Made by a program: the position numbers and the translations under genes. 64,000 bases of DNA, from NCBI RefSeq assembly GCF_018860505.1, contig NZ_JAHKPU010000002.1, positions 1-64,000 of the forward strand. Direction: 5' to 3'. Shown one piece after another: positions 17,433 through 27,474 of this stretch. How positions within the stretch are numbered: the stretch's first letter is position 1; every line of letters begins with the position of its first letter. The DNA comes from Pacificibacter marinus (GTDB lineage Bacteria; Pseudomonadota; Alphaproteobacteria; Rhodobacterales; Rhodobacteraceae). The notes beneath the pieces were generated by a model. That model was not told the DNA's origin and searched no databases. It saw nothing but the letters and a program-made list of their open reading frames with translations.

Positions 17433-19340
17433 ATGAGCGATACATTGCAGCGACAACCGAAGTCGACCAAGACATTGATGAGTTGGTTTTGGTCTGGATA
17501 TTTGCGCCAATCAACCCCAGCCCTAATGGGGGCCTTTGGCTTTATGGCCATTGAGGGCATGATGCTTGGCGCGCTGAGCTATTTGATCAAACCCATGTTT
17601 GACACCATATTGGCCGCTGGCAGCACCTCGTCGATCACTTGGGTGGCTTTGGCGATCATGGGCGTTTTCGCGGTGCGTGCCTTGTCGTCTTTTACGCAAC
17701 GCGTTTTGATGGCCACCGCCCAGCAACGCACCTCTGCGCGGGTTCAGACCAGTCTTGTGCAACATGTTTTGACCTTAGACGGTCCGTTTTTCCACAAATA
17801 CCCCCCTGGAGTTTTGATCGAACGCACCCGTGGGGACAGTCAACAAGTGTCGGTTTTATGGGGGCAGCTGTTTACCTCATTGGGCCGTGATGTTGTTGGG
17901 TTAATATCTTTATTGACGGTAGCTTTGTACACAGATTGGCTGTGGACGCTGATTGTTTTATCGGCAACTCCGCTGCTGATCTGGCCGATTTCATCCTTGC
18001 AAAAATTGGTGCGGCGCACATCCTATCAAGCACGCGAGACCTCGTCTTTGGTGTCCAACCGCTTGGACGAAGTGTTCCACGGCACCACATCCATCAAGCT
18101 ATCAGGCACGGAAGCGCGCGAAACCAATCGGTTTATGACCGCGATCAACGCCTTTGTGCGCTCTGAATTGCGCGCGGTGCGCGGCCAAGCGGCTATGCCA
18201 GCCTTGGTGGATTTGATCGCAGGGGTCGGGTTTTGTGCTGTGCTGTATTATGGCGGCGGGCAGATCATCAATGGCGAAAAATCCATCGGCGAGTTCATGT
18301 CGTTTTTCACTGCAATAGGATTGCTGATTGATCCAGCGCGGCGCTTGGGCATGGCAGCGGGTGTTTGGCAGCAGGCTATGGCGCCGATTGAGCGTTTGCA
18401 CGAAGTGTTCATGCAAAAGCCGACAATCATTGACCCTGCCACACCGAAATCCTTGCCTTGCCCAGCCGAGAAAGCGGATGTGCAGCTTGACGATGTGGTG
18501 TTTTCCTACACCGATGCGCCTGTGCTGCGCGGCACCAGTTTCACCGCCAAGGCAGGCGAAACCACAGCTTTGGTTGGCGCATCTGGTGCGGGCAAATCAA
18601 CGATCTTTAGCCTATTGACCCGTTTGGCCGATGTGCAATCTGGCGCGATCACTTTGGGCGGTGCCAATTGCCAAGACTTGGCGCTGTCAGAGTTGCGCGG
18701 TCTGTATTCCGTTGTCTCCCAAGATGCACTTTTGTTTGATGAGACCATCCGCGATAACATCACCATGGGCCAAGATGTCGATGACGCGGCACTGAAAACA
18801 GCAATGGATGCGGCGCATGTGAGCGACTTTGTGGACGGGTTGGATCAAGGCTTGGACACGCTGGCTGGACCTCGCGGATCAGCCTTGTCAGGCGGGCAAC
18901 GTCAACGCGTGGCGATTGCGCGGGCTGTCTTGCGTGATCGGCCTATATTGCTGTTGGACGAAGCCACATCAGCCTTAGACGCGCAATCTGAGAAAATCGT
19001 GCAAGAAGCGTTGGAGAAACTGTCACAAGGCCGCACAACTTTGGTGATCGCGCATCGCCTATCGACCATTCGCAGCGCCCATAAAATCGTGGTGATGGAT
19101 CACGGCCAAGTGGTCGATCAAGGCACCCACGATGAATTGTTGGCGCGCGGCGGGCTTTATGCCGATCTGTACCGTTTGCAATACTCTGACGGCAAAACCA
19201 TCACCGATAACCGCGGAGTGACTGCGCGGGACGCACGCCAAGCAGATAGCGCAACAATCGCCACAGATTCCGCGCCCCTTGGGCTAACCAGCCGTTTGTT
19301 TGGTAGCGTGTCGCGTCTATTTGGACGCAAAGCGGGCTAA
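17433..19340 (+). CDS. ABC exporter, MsbA/lipid-A type (fused permease-ATPase)
   Basis: A 635-aa half-transporter with a six-helix membrane domain (about 25-325) and a nucleotide-binding domain. Walker A GASGAGKST is near residue 380, the signature LSGGQRQR near 485, and Walker B LLLDEATSALD near 507, with the switch His in AHRLST. It resembles lipid A/multidrug exporters. The last ~46 residues after LYRLQYSDGK are outside the conserved fold. They are encoded opposite the conserved 3' end of the convergent glycosyltransferase gene (19201-19340). Confidence 0.93.
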   Translation: MSDTLQRQPKSTKTLMSWFWSGYLRQSTPALMGAFGFMAIEGMMLGALSYLIKPMFDTILAAGSTSSITWVALAIMGVFAVRALSSFTQRVLMATAQQRTSARVQTSLVQHVLTLDGPFFHKYPPGVLIERTRGDSQQVSVLWGQLFTSLGRDVVGLISLLTVALYTDWLWTLIVLSATPLLIWPISSLQKLVRRTSYQARETSSLVSNRLDEVFHGTTSIKLSGTEARETNRFMTAINAFVRSELRAVRGQAAMPALVDLIAGVGFCAVLYYGGGQIINGEKSIGEFMSFFTAIGLLIDPARRLGMAAGVWQQAMAPIERLHEVFMQKPTIIDPATPKSLPCPAEKADVQLDDVVFSYTDAPVLRGTSFTAKAGETTALVGASGAGKSTIFSLLTRLADVQSGAITLGGANCQDLALSELRGLYSVVSQDALLFDETIRDNITMGQDVDDAALKTAMDAAHVSDFVDGLDQGLDTLAGPRGSALSGGQRQRVAIARAVLRDRPILLLDEATSALDAQSEKIVQEALEKLSQGRTTLVIAHRLSTIRSAHKIVVMDHGQVVDQGTHDELLARGGLYADLYRLQYSDGKTITDNRGVTARDARQADSATIATDSAPLGLTSRLFGSVSRLFGRKAG

Positions 19341-19878
19341 GGGTGATCTGGCCTTTGAGTGCGCGGGCGATGGCCACGTCTTCCATCAAGGGCTGATCGG
19401 GATAGCCGCCGATGCTGTCATATAATCTGCGCGAAATCAGCAAGGCTTGATCGCCGTAAGGCAGATCAAACACACGGCTGCGCAGATTGGCCCAAGCACT
19501 TGTCATCTTCGGCATAAATCCGGTACTGCGAAACGAAAGCGAAAAGGCAAGCCCGTCACGGCCTGACTGAATGTGCTGCAAGGCAGCGTCTGACCAGCCG
19601 TCGGGCAACCAGGTATCAGCGTGCAAAAACAGCAACCAATCCCCTTGTGCGGTATCTGCGCCGCGCGCCAATTGCCCGCCACGGCCTGCGGGGCCTGCGA
19701 TAAATGTTGCCCCCACCTCGCCAGCCAATGCCGCGATATCATCTGTTGATCCGCCGTCTGAGATCACCAATTCGCGCACCAGGCCAGCATTCAGGCCCTC
19801 CATCACCCGCGCCAAACTGTCGGGTAAACTGGCGGCTGCGTTAAGCGTTGGGATAATGATTGATATTGGTGCGCGCAT
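19201..19878 (-). CDS. Glycosyltransferase family 2 (TIGR04283-like)
   Basis: A 225-aa GT-A fold glycosyltransferase. The N-terminus has SIIIPTLNAA, then DGGSTDD, GRGGQLARGA and the metal-binding LFLHADTWLP. The ending RNLWRLLRYLLGVRPAQSLRGYR-like stretch (shown here only in part) is characteristic of the TIGR04283 group, so the 3' end is genuine even though it runs 140 bp into the convergent ABC gene. Start at 19878 (MRAPISIIIP) is preferred over 19926. Divergent from ygfZ with 79 bp between. Confidence 0.88.
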   Translation of the reverse strand: MRAPISIIIPTLNAAASLPDSLARVMEGLNAGLVRELVISDGGSTDDIAALAGEVGATFIAGPAGRGGQLARGADTAQGDWLLFLHADTWLPDGWSDAALQHIQSGRDGLAFSLSFRSTGFMPKMTSAWANLRSRVFDLPYGDQALLISRRLYDSIGGYPDQPLMEDVAIARALKGQITLSPLCVQIDATRYQTNGWLAQGARNLWRLLRYLLGVRPAQSLRGYR

Positions 19879-19957
19879 TGTGATGTCCCTTTGCAGATCA
19901 GCCACTGGTGTCTTTGCCCCAAACACCTATATGATCGCCATGAACAAAGGAATGCAT

Positions 19958-20713
19958 ATGAACACTCTGCCGCCCCACTCGCAAGATCGCCACGTGATCG
20001 CGCTCTCCGGCCCTGACCGGATCAAGTTTCTGCAAGGCCTCGTGTCCAATGACGTGAGCAAGCTTGGTGACTCCGCCGTCTATGCAGCCCTTTTGACACC
20101 GCAGGGCAAATTTATGGTGGATTTCTTTGTGATACCACAGGGCGACACGATGCTGATCGATGTGGCCGCATCCGAAGCTCCAGCTTTGCTCAAGCGTTTG
20201 ACCATGTATAAAATGCGCTCGAATGTAACGCTTGAAATGACGGATTTGATCGTGTCACGCGGCGCTGGCAATACGCCCAAAGGCACCTTTGCCGATCCGC
20301 GTCATGCAAAAATGGGATGGCGTGCCTATGATGGCCGCCCATCCGAAGACGTGGATTGGGATGCCCTGCGAGTACAGCACTGCGTGCCCGAAACAGGCAT
20401 CGAGCTGACGCCTGACACATATCTGCTGGAAGCGGGCTTCGAACGCCTGCACGGCGTTGATTTTCGCAAAGGCTGCTATGTCGGCCAAGAAATCACCGCG
20501 CGGATGAAACATAAAACCGAATTGCGCAAAGGGTTGACTACTGTGAGCATCATTGGGGCTGCCCCCATCGGCACGCCGCTTAAAACCGAAGACGGCAAAG
20601 AGGCAGGCACTCTGTTCACGCAAAGCGGCGGTAAGGCCATTGCGCATCTGCGTTTTGACCGCGCAAAGGGGCCAATGACAGCAGGCGACGCGCAGGTCAC
20701 TTGGGACGGGTAA
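19958..20713 (+). CDS. ygfZ: YgfZ/GcvT-like folate-binding Fe-S repair protein
   Basis: A 251-aa YgfZ-family protein, related to the glycine-cleavage T protein, which helps repair or assemble Fe-S clusters in a folate-dependent way. The diagnostic KGCYVGQE motif is present with C173. The N-terminus has LSGPDRIKFLQGLVSND. The open frame extends far upstream, antisense to a glycosyltransferase. The real start is ATG 19958, preceded by AAAGGA with a 6-nt spacer; 19940 and 19952 are in-frame alternatives. The last 17 bp overlap the convergent tag gene. Confidence 0.9.
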   Translation: MNTLPPHSQDRHVIALSGPDRIKFLQGLVSNDVSKLGDSAVYAALLTPQGKFMVDFFVIPQGDTMLIDVAASEAPALLKRLTMYKMRSNVTLEMTDLIVSRGAGNTPKGTFADPRHAKMGWRAYDGRPSEDVDWDALRVQHCVPETGIELTPDTYLLEAGFERLHGVDFRKGCYVGQEITARMKHKTELRKGLTTVSIIGAAPIGTPLKTEDGKEAGTLFTQSGGKAIAHLRFDRAKGPMTAGDAQVTWDG

Positions 20714-21317
20714 AGCCCGCACGCTGTGCCTCAACGGCAGCATAGCAATGGCAGTCGGGCGCGTGATCGTTGACCAAGCCCATCGACTGCATAAAGGCAT
20801 ACATCGTTGTCGGGCCTACAAATTTCCAGCCGCGTTTTTTTAGATCTTTGGAGAGAGCAACCGAAGACGGCGAAGTCGCAGCAGGATACTCTAGCGCGGC
20901 CAGTTCTTCGGCACCGGGTTCAAATCGCCAAATATAAGCGGCCAATGACCCCTCGCTTGTCACCATTTCGATCGCGCGCTGTGCGTTGTTGATTGTCGCT
21001 TTAATTTTGCCGCGATGACGTATAATGCCCGCATCCTGCACCAAACGTTCCACGTCTTCGTCCGTGTATTGCGCGACCTTATAAAAATCGAAATCATCAA
21101 AAGCCGCACGAAAATTATCGCGTTTGGCCAGAATCGTCCGCCAGCTTAGGCCGGATTGAAACCCTTCCAAACACAGTTTTTCAAACAAGCGCTGGTCATC
21201 GCCCTGCACAAAGCCCCATTCGGTGTCGTGATAGACCTGATAAAACGGAAAATCTGGTGCGGCGAACGCCCAGTTACAACGGATCTTACCATCTGGACTT
21301 AGGGTGGAATGAGACAT
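20697..21317 (-). CDS. tag: DNA-3-methyladenine glycosylase I
   Basis: A 206-aa HhH-superfamily DNA glycosylase that removes 3-methyladenine. It has the N-terminal zinc Cys in RCNWAF, the YHDTEWG motif, GLSWRTILAKR, and the C-terminal HAPDCHCY that supplies the remaining zinc ligands. Length and start match the family. It overlaps ygfZ convergently by 17 bp. Confidence 0.95.
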   Translation of the reverse strand: MSHSTLSPDGKIRCNWAFAAPDFPFYQVYHDTEWGFVQGDDQRLFEKLCLEGFQSGLSWRTILAKRDNFRAAFDDFDFYKVAQYTDEDVERLVQDAGIIRHRGKIKATINNAQRAIEMVTSEGSLAAYIWRFEPGAEELAALEYPAATSPSSVALSKDLKKRGWKFVGPTTMYAFMQSMGLVNDHAPDCHCYAAVEAQRAGFTRPK

Positions 21318-21350
21318 CGCGGGTTCCTTATGTGCAGCGCCATTAAACGC

Positions 21351-21375
21351 AAAAGGCCGCCCAAAGGCGACCTTT
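21351..21375 (-). terminator. Terminator after efp
   Basis: On the minus strand a 10-bp stem (AAAGGTCGCC with GGCGGCCTTT, one U-G pair) is followed by TTTTGCGTTT, about 30 bp after the efp stop. Confidence 0.65.
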
Positions 21376-21405
21376 AAAACATTGTAAGCTTAAACGTTTT
21401 TAAAC

Positions 21406-21969
21406 TTACGCACGCTCTGAGTATTCCATGGATTCTGTATTGACGATGATGTCTTCATCTTGCGCCACAAATGGCGGCACCATGACTTTAACGCCGTTGT
21501 CCAAAATCGCTGGTTTGAATGAATTGGCTGCCGTTTGACCTTTGACCACAGGCTCTGTTTCGACCACTTTGCAGGTCACTTTTTGTGGCACAGTCACGTT
21601 GAGTGCTTCCACATCATAGTATTCGATCACAACAGTCATGCCGTCTTGTAAGAACGGACGACGATCGCCAAGCAAATCGGCAGGCAGTTCGACTTGTTCA
21701 TAAGTCTCTGTGTCCATGAACACGAGCATGCCGTCAGATTCATACAAGAACTGCTGGTCTTTTTGCTCAAGGCGCACACGCTCAACCTTATCGGCAGAAC
21801 GGAAACGTTCGTTCAATTTGCGACCATCACGCAGGTTTTTCATTTCCACTTGCGCAAAGGCGCCGCCTTTACCTGGCTTGACGTGATCGACTTTAACAGC
21901 GACCCACAAACCATTCTCATGTTCAAGTGTATTTCCAGGACGAATTTCGTTCCCGTTGATTTTTGGCAT
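21406..21969 (-). CDS. efp: Elongation factor P
   Basis: A 187-aa translation factor that relieves stalling at polyproline. Three beta-barrel domains are expected for this length. The tip loop KPGKGGAF carries the modifiable Lys (K34). Start is ATG 21969 ([10 protein letters not shown]); a frame extension to 22056 is not family-like. It is divergent from a small conserved gene at 22181 and is followed by a terminator. Confidence 0.97.
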   Translation of the reverse strand: MPKINGNEIRPGNTLEHENGLWVAVKVDHVKPGKGGAFAQVEMKNLRDGRKLNERFRSADKVERVRLEQKDQQFLYESDGMLVFMDTETYEQVELPADLLGDRRPFLQDGMTVVIEYYDVEALNVTVPQKVTCKVVETEPVVKGQTAANSFKPAILDNGVKVMVPPFVAQDEDIIVNTESMEYSERA

Positions 21970-22180
21970 GTGCACACCCGCGCTTAGGTTGAAAAAAGAT
22001 TTATCCATCCTATATCTGGACAGTCTGGGTGGCGCAAGACGCGGATATAGGTTCACGTTGGCAGAAAGCCAGTCACTAGACGCATATCAGGTATGCAAAT
22101 ACAGTGTATCCGAATCGTCACGAACATGTCATAAGGCACCTCACGCCGAAAAGACAAGACCAATAAAACAAGGATAAACC

Positions 22181-22498
22181 ATGGCTGATTTCGTTGACGG
22201 CTCCGCATTCAATTATGAACAAGGCCAACGCGCACGCAAGCTGTTTGCTGCTGTTGTACTTGCCGCTTTGGATGACGCGATCGCCGATAACAAGAAATAC
22301 GGCAATGGCCCTGAACAGATCGCCCGTTGGGCACGGTCTCGTGATGGGCGCGAAGTTTTGTCATGCTCAGGCATCGATCCAAACGAACGGGTTGTGTCTG
22401 GTTTGATGGAATTCGTATCTAAGGGCATCCGCACATCGGTTGCTCTGTCACGTGAAGAAAGCGAACGCCGCAACGCTCAGCAAGCGGAAGCTGCTTAA
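22181..22498 (+). CDS. Small conserved Roseobacter-lineage protein
   Basis: A 105-aa soluble protein of mixed helix content beginning MADFVDGSAFNYEQG. I recognise it only as a lineage-conserved protein, perhaps the DUF6280 group, with no known function. It has a good RBS (AAGGA, 7-nt spacer) and its own terminator at 22528. It is divergent from efp. Confidence 0.8.
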   Translation: MADFVDGSAFNYEQGQRARKLFAAVVLAALDDAIADNKKYGNGPEQIARWARSRDGREVLSCSGIDPNERVVSGLMEFVSKGIRTSVALSREESERRNAQQAEAA

Positions 22499-22527
22499 TT
22501 CATTAGAGAAACTGCCATTTCTTACCA

Positions 22528-22563
22528 AAGACGCGCCTCGGGAAACTCGGGCGCGTCTTTTGT
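22528..22563 (+). terminator. Terminator after small conserved gene
   Basis: A 10-bp stem AAGACGCGCC / GGCGCGTCTT is followed by TTTTGTTTT, 30 bp past the stop. Confidence 0.85.
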
Positions 22564-22628
22564 TTTACGCCTTTCAAACTTTGCCCCATACTGATGTCAT
22601 TCCACCAGATCAGTCGAAAGGCGAGGAT

Positions 22629-23135
22629 ATGACCCAATCCCCAAAGGGCGGTAAAATTGATATCGCAAATGTGCCAGCCAAGATCGGCACGCTCTATCCA
22701 CCGCCCCATCACATAAACACCAAAGCCCGCGAGAAACGCGCGCTGGGGGAAGCCGTGGGCCTCAACCAGTTCGGCGTCAACATCACACGGCTTGGGCCAA
22801 ACACGTGGTCCGCCCTGCCCCATTGGCATGAACGTGAAGACGAGTTTGTCTATGTCATCGAAGGGCACCCAACCTTGATCTATGGCGACACAGAAGAGCA
22901 ACTCGCCCCCGGGGACTGCGCAGGCTTCAAGGCGGGTATCGAAGTTGGCCACTGCTTACAAAACCGCACAGATAAAGATGTCGTGATTTTGGAAGTTGGA
23001 TCGCGCATCACAGCAGAGCGCGCATTTTATCCAGGGCTGGATCTGATGGTAGATACCGCCTCGCCGCATTTTTATCACCACTTGGACGGCACGCCTTGCA
23101 AAGACGTGAAAAGACGCGGGCCGAATGATGACTGA
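22629..23135 (+). CDS. Cupin-domain protein
   Basis: A 168-aa single-domain cupin. The metal-binding first cupin motif is visible as HWHEREDEFVYVIEG (two His plus Glu) and the second as GDCAGFKAGIEVGH. Substrate is unknown. Start is ATG 22629 after GCGAGGAT; the frame runs upstream into the previous gene without support. It ends 54 bp before cobQ on the same strand and may share its transcript. Confidence 0.85.
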   Translation: MTQSPKGGKIDIANVPAKIGTLYPPPHHINTKAREKRALGEAVGLNQFGVNITRLGPNTWSALPHWHEREDEFVYVIEGHPTLIYGDTEEQLAPGDCAGFKAGIEVGHCLQNRTDKDVVILEVGSRITAERAFYPGLDLMVDTASPHFYHHLDGTPCKDVKRRGPNDD

Positions 23136-23189
23136 CCTTTGCCCTCACCGCAATTCGCATTAGAACAGCACTCAAGAAACGAGGTGCGT

Positions 23190-24641
23190 ATGGCGCGAGC
23201 GATTATGATCCAAGGGGCTGGCTCCAATGTGGGAAAATCCATGTTGGTTGCTGGCATTGCGCGTGCGCTTTGCAAACGTGGCTATAAGGTCGCGCCGTTC
23301 AAGCCGCAAAACATGTCCAACAACGCAGCCGTCACATCGGATGGCGGTGAAATCGGGCGTGCGCAAGCCTTGCAAGCACGCGCTTGCGGCCTTGCCCCGC
23401 ACACCGATATGAACCCCGTTCTGCTGAAGCCTGAAACAGATGTGGGTGCACAAGTTATCGTGCACGGGCATCGTGTCGCCACAGTGAAAGCGCGCGATTA
23501 CGGTAAGATGAAAGCGACGTTGATGCCTGCTGTTTTAGACAGCTTTCAACGGCTTGCCGCTGATGTGGATTTTGTAATCATTGAGGGCGCGGGCAGCCCT
23601 GCCGAGATCAACCTGCGCGATGGAGACATTGCAAATATGGGCTTTGCCGAAGCCGCTGACGTGCCTGTGGTGCTGATCGGCGACATTGATCGCGGCGGCG
23701 TCATTGCGCAACTTGTGGGCACCCATGCCGTTCTGCCGCCAGAGGACAAAAATCGCATCAAAGCCTTTGCCGTCAATAAGTTTCGCGGCGATGTCAGCCT
23801 TTTCAAAGACGGCGCAACATCTATTGAAGACATGACGGGTTGGGCCAATTTAGGTACGATTCCTTGGTTTGCGGATGCCCATAAGTTGCCAGCAGAAGAC
23901 ATCATGGACATCGCCTCAAGCGGTGATGGTCATATCAAAATCGTTGTACCGCGCCTGTCACGCATTGCCAATTTTGACGACCTCGACCCGCTGGCCTCTG
24001 AACCCAATGTCACGATTGAAATAGTCGAAGCAGGTCGCCCCCTGCCCGCAGATGCAGATATCATCTTGCTGCCCGGCACCAAATCCACCATCGGGGATTT
24101 GGCCTACCTGCGTGCACAGGGCTGGGACATCGACATCTTAGGCCATGTGCGTCGTGGTGGACATGTTTTAGGAATTTGTGGCGGATATCAAATGCTTGGA
24201 ACTTGGATCAATGACCCAGACGGGATTGAAGGCACAGCGGACCGCGTGGCGGGCCTTGGGCTTTTAGACGTGGAAACTGTGATGACTGGCGACAAACGCT
24301 TGGCCGAAGTCACAGCACGCGACATTGCAACCAACACATCACTGAGCGCTTATGAAATTCATATCGGACGCACAACAGGCATGGATTGTAACCGCCCTTG
24401 GTTTGACGTTGAGGGCCGCCCTGAGGGCGCGCAATCAGCGTCTGGCCGCATCAAAGGCTGCTATCTGCACGGGTTGTTTGCCTCGGATAGCTTTCGTCAC
24501 AGTTATCTTGCCCCCTTTGGTTTAGACGCGCCGCAGGGTGATTTTGAGGCTGGCGTAGACGAAACCTTGGATGCACTAGCCCAACATATGGAAGCCCATC
24601 TGGACCTCGATATGCTGATCACATTGGCTGAAAACGTCTGA
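23190..24641 (+). CDS. cobQ: Cobyric acid synthase
   Basis: A 483-aa amidotransferase that amidates four carboxylates of adenosyl-cobyrinate a,c-diamide in B12 synthesis. The N-terminal ATP-binding domain begins [12 protein letters not shown] and contains [10 protein letters not shown]. The C-terminal glutaminase domain has the nucleophile in [10 protein letters not shown] (C330) and a late HGLFASD. Start at 23190 follows GAGGTGCGT. No other cob gene or cobalamin riboswitch is visible beside it. Confidence 0.95.
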   Translation: MARAIMIQGAGSNVGKSMLVAGIARALCKRGYKVAPFKPQNMSNNAAVTSDGGEIGRAQALQARACGLAPHTDMNPVLLKPETDVGAQVIVHGHRVATVKARDYGKMKATLMPAVLDSFQRLAADVDFVIIEGAGSPAEINLRDGDIANMGFAEAADVPVVLIGDIDRGGVIAQLVGTHAVLPPEDKNRIKAFAVNKFRGDVSLFKDGATSIEDMTGWANLGTIPWFADAHKLPAEDIMDIASSGDGHIKIVVPRLSRIANFDDLDPLASEPNVTIEIVEAGRPLPADADIILLPGTKSTIGDLAYLRAQGWDIDILGHVRRGGHVLGICGGYQMLGTWINDPDGIEGTADRVAGLGLLDVETVMTGDKRLAEVTARDIATNTSLSAYEIHIGRTTGMDCNRPWFDVEGRPEGAQSASGRIKGCYLHGLFASDSFRHSYLAPFGLDAPQGDFEAGVDETLDALAQHMEAHLDLDMLITLAENV

Positions 24642-24655
24642 GATTAAAAATCTGA

Positions 24656-25915
24656 CTATTCGAATTCGCGCAGGGTCAAAGCGCGCCGGACTTCGCGACG
24701 CACCAGACGGCGCACATTGCTGGTGATCCGTTCGCCCAAAGCGCCTTGTAATTCTTCGCGAATCACAGTGGCAATCATATCGCGCAAGGCCTCTTCCTCG
24801 AGCATGTCATCATCCGCGTATCCTGCGAGCGCCAAGTCCTCATCTTCGTCGTCATCCAAAGCATCCAACACCGACTGTAAAGGTGGCACGGACCCGGTAG
24901 ACTCTGCTTTGACTTCAGGCTCGCTGGCTGCCACATCAGGCTCCACAGTCCCGCTAACTGCATGCTCACCTGCATCAAAGGCGTCTTGCGCAACATCAAC
25001 ATCAGGCGCTTTGGGCGCTGCTGCGTCAACCTCCGCACCAGTGGCAGTGGAAACATCCGTTTGGCGCTCGGCTTGCGCTTTGACTTCAGCAGCTTCCGCC
25101 AATTTATCGAAATCAGCAGTGCGAAAATTCAACACGCGCGCAGTAGAATTCACCAAAGCCTGCGGGAACACCTGCGGGCTGTCCTCATCATCGTCATCAT
25201 ACCCGCTTGCATCCCAGTCATTGGATTTGGCTTCAACTGCACTTTCAAGTTCCGCGATGCGCTCCTCTAGCGACAATCCAGCCGCACGATCTGCCGCCTG
25301 CGCATTTGGGCTGTCATCGTAGGCAAAGGACCATGCAGTGTCTTGCGCCTCAACATCGTTATCTTGCATCAACACCTGCGCGGCGTGGACGGCATCCTCG
25401 ACGATCGAGGTCGCGCGCGCCGGCGCCGACTGAGTGTTGAACGCGGGCTCGGTTTCCTGTTCAGGTTCGGCCTGTGTAACCGCCTCATCGTCCACAACAC
25501 TGGTTTCGTTTTGAACCTTTTGCGCTGATGAAAACTCATTTGTCAGAGTTGTGTCAGAACCCAAATCTGTATCAGAATAAGACTGTGGCTCACTGTCACT
25601 CTCTGGCACCGCCGCAGGGACGACCTTAGGTGTGAGAGTTGGAATATGTGTCGCATCTTCGACCTCAAGCACCAAAGGCGCGAGATCATCAGGCGTGGCC
25701 ACAGTGTCAGCCGGCTCAGCGTTATGATCATCAATAGATGCAGTATAGGGTGCAGAACGGCCATCGATCACACGCAAATCCGGCGACAGGACCAACCGTT
25801 CAGGCGGTTTTGTCTGCGATTGTGCCCGCAATTGCGGATCATAGGTTTCCGAAACCAATCTACGAATAGACGCTAGCACGTCATCCGCGCCCATATTTGT
25901 CATTGGATCAGACAT
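24656..25915 (-). CDS. Acidic PopZ/DUF2497-like protein
   Basis: A 419-aa protein with a conserved N-terminal helix (DDVLASIRRLVSE), a long acidic, Ala/Glu/Asp-rich low-complexity middle and a conserved C-terminal helical region (EEALRDMIATVIREELQ, then Arg-rich). This layout matches PopZ/DUF2497 proteins, which form polar scaffolds in alphaproteobacteria. Start at 25915 (MSDPMTNMGA) is preferred. It ends 15 bp from the convergent cobQ and lies downstream of tolC. Confidence 0.7.
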   Translation of the reverse strand: MSDPMTNMGADDVLASIRRLVSETYDPQLRAQSQTKPPERLVLSPDLRVIDGRSAPYTASIDDHNAEPADTVATPDDLAPLVLEVEDATHIPTLTPKVVPAAVPESDSEPQSYSDTDLGSDTTLTNEFSSAQKVQNETSVVDDEAVTQAEPEQETEPAFNTQSAPARATSIVEDAVHAAQVLMQDNDVEAQDTAWSFAYDDSPNAQAADRAAGLSLEERIAELESAVEAKSNDWDASGYDDDDEDSPQVFPQALVNSTARVLNFRTADFDKLAEAAEVKAQAERQTDVSTATGAEVDAAAPKAPDVDVAQDAFDAGEHAVSGTVEPDVAASEPEVKAESTGSVPPLQSVLDALDDDEDEDLALAGYADDDMLEEEALRDMIATVIREELQGALGERITSNVRRLVRREVRRALTLREFE

Positions 25916-25978
25916 TCCGATTCCCTCGTTCTGCTGCCGCCTATGGTAGCCAGCTTCTGTGCCACGCACAACAAATAG

Positions 25979-26014
25979 AAAATCCGCTCAGGCACGCCCA
26001 AGCGGATTTTTTTT
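25979..26014 (-). terminator. Bidirectional-type terminator after tolC
   Basis: A 10-bp stem AAAATCCGCT / AGCGGATTTT around a 12-nt loop carries A/T runs on both sides. It lies 19 bp past the tolC stop. Confidence 0.75.
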
Positions 26015-26032
26015 CAAAATTGTTGCAAAGGC

Positions 26033-27421
26033 TTATTTGCGGCCCAAAGATTCCAAGACACGATCCAGTTTCGCACCTTCAGCGCTGACATTGCGAGAGG
26101 GCGCCGTTTTCACGGCATTGTAATAGGCGGCAGGATCATACACCGGCACATTCAATTTCAAATGGTCTACGGTCATCAGACCCATCGCGTTAAGCAAAGT
26201 ATAAATACCAGCCTCGCGATTGATTCGTGCCTGAATGGCGGAGACTTGTGCATCCAGCAAATCTTGCTCAGCTTCCAACACATCCAAAGTGGTGGACGCG
26301 CCCAATTCCGCTTCTTCTTTCACGCCTTGATAGGCAACGCGCTGCGCTTTGACTGAGGCTTCTGTCGCTTGAGATGAGGCATCATATACAGACAGCATAG
26401 CCCAAGCCGTACGCACACCTTGTTCAATCTGGCGTGTGGTTGTGAGAAGCGTTGCGCGTGCCGCATCACGATTGGCCATAGATTCGCGAATAATGGACGC
26501 GCTGTTACCGCCAGAATAAATCGTACCACTCGCCGTGATGCTGAGACTGTCTGTTGTGTTATCTGCGTCGAAAGCATTTTCACCGAAGTCGCTGCTAAAC
26601 GCCCGCGATGCACTGGCCGATACAGATGGAAACAAACCGCGTTCGGCGATTTCGACGGCCAAATCCGAGGCCGCGATTTGGTGCTGTAAAGCTTTGATGC
26701 TTGGATGGGTGCGCCTTGCAACTTGCACGGCCTCTTCGACTGTTTTGACTGGTGTCTTTACAGCCGGCGGGCTGGACAGATTGGATGGGTAGGTGCCAAC
26801 GGCAACCTTATAGACTTCGCGCGCGGCAGAAACTTGGCCCTGAGCCACTGCAAGATCAGCACGCGCAGACGCCAATTGGGCTTCGACTTGGCTAACTTCT
26901 GTGCGGGTAATTTCGCCCACTTCAAACCGATCTTGGGCAGCACGCAAATTTTGCTGCATCAAACGCACCGAATTGGCGCGTAGGTTTGCCTGTGCATCAT
27001 AGTAACGCACGTCCATATAAGCCGTGACCGCATCAGCCAAAACGTTTTGCTCAATGGCGACAAGGCTTGCACGCGTGGCCAAAACTGTTTCTTTGGCCGC
27101 ATCGATGTTCAGCTTATTCCGTCCAAACGTGTACAGCGCCATGCTAGACGAAAACGTCAACGCCTTGGTCCAAGTTTCGGTAGAGCTGCTGTAGCTTGCC
27201 GATGTAGAATAGCTCAGCGTTGGGCGCATCAATGCAACGGCTGCAGCAACACCTTCGTCTGTCGCACGCAGATTTGCACGATTTTGTTCGAGCAGACCTG
27301 AATTCTTATAGGCCGAAGCCAAAGCGTCGCCTAGCGTTTCGGCAGATAGGGCTAAGGGGCTCAGAGCCGTTCCAATAGCCAAAAAACTGGCTGCGAGTGT
27401 TCGTTTGATGCCAAGTTTCAT
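26033..27421 (-). CDS. tolC: TolC-family outer membrane efflux protein
   Basis: A 462-aa outer membrane channel with a signal peptide (about residues 1-26, ending SAETLGDAL at the mature N-terminus) and two repeated OEP domains rich in coiled-coil helix. It forms the trimeric exit duct for type I secretion or RND/ABC efflux. It lies 53 bp downstream of a PIMT gene on the same strand, an order common in Rhodobacterales. Confidence 0.92.
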   Translation of the reverse strand: MKLGIKRTLAASFLAIGTALSPLALSAETLGDALASAYKNSGLLEQNRANLRATDEGVAAAVALMRPTLSYSTSASYSSSTETWTKALTFSSSMALYTFGRNKLNIDAAKETVLATRASLVAIEQNVLADAVTAYMDVRYYDAQANLRANSVRLMQQNLRAAQDRFEVGEITRTEVSQVEAQLASARADLAVAQGQVSAAREVYKVAVGTYPSNLSSPPAVKTPVKTVEEAVQVARRTHPSIKALQHQIAASDLAVEIAERGLFPSVSASASRAFSSDFGENAFDADNTTDSLSITASGTIYSGGNSASIIRESMANRDAARATLLTTTRQIEQGVRTAWAMLSVYDASSQATEASVKAQRVAYQGVKEEAELGASTTLDVLEAEQDLLDAQVSAIQARINREAGIYTLLNAMGLMTVDHLKLNVPVYDPAAYYNAVKTAPSRNVSAEGAKLDRVLESLGRK

Positions 27422-27474
27422 GTGCCTGCCTCATCTGTTAAACGGGGCGGCCTTTTGACCTGCCCAAATCGATA

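Noticed and set aside
19571-19957. Upstream extension of the ygfZ frame
   Set aside because: Runs antisense through the conserved glycosyltransferase; the RBS and family N-terminus place the start at 19958.
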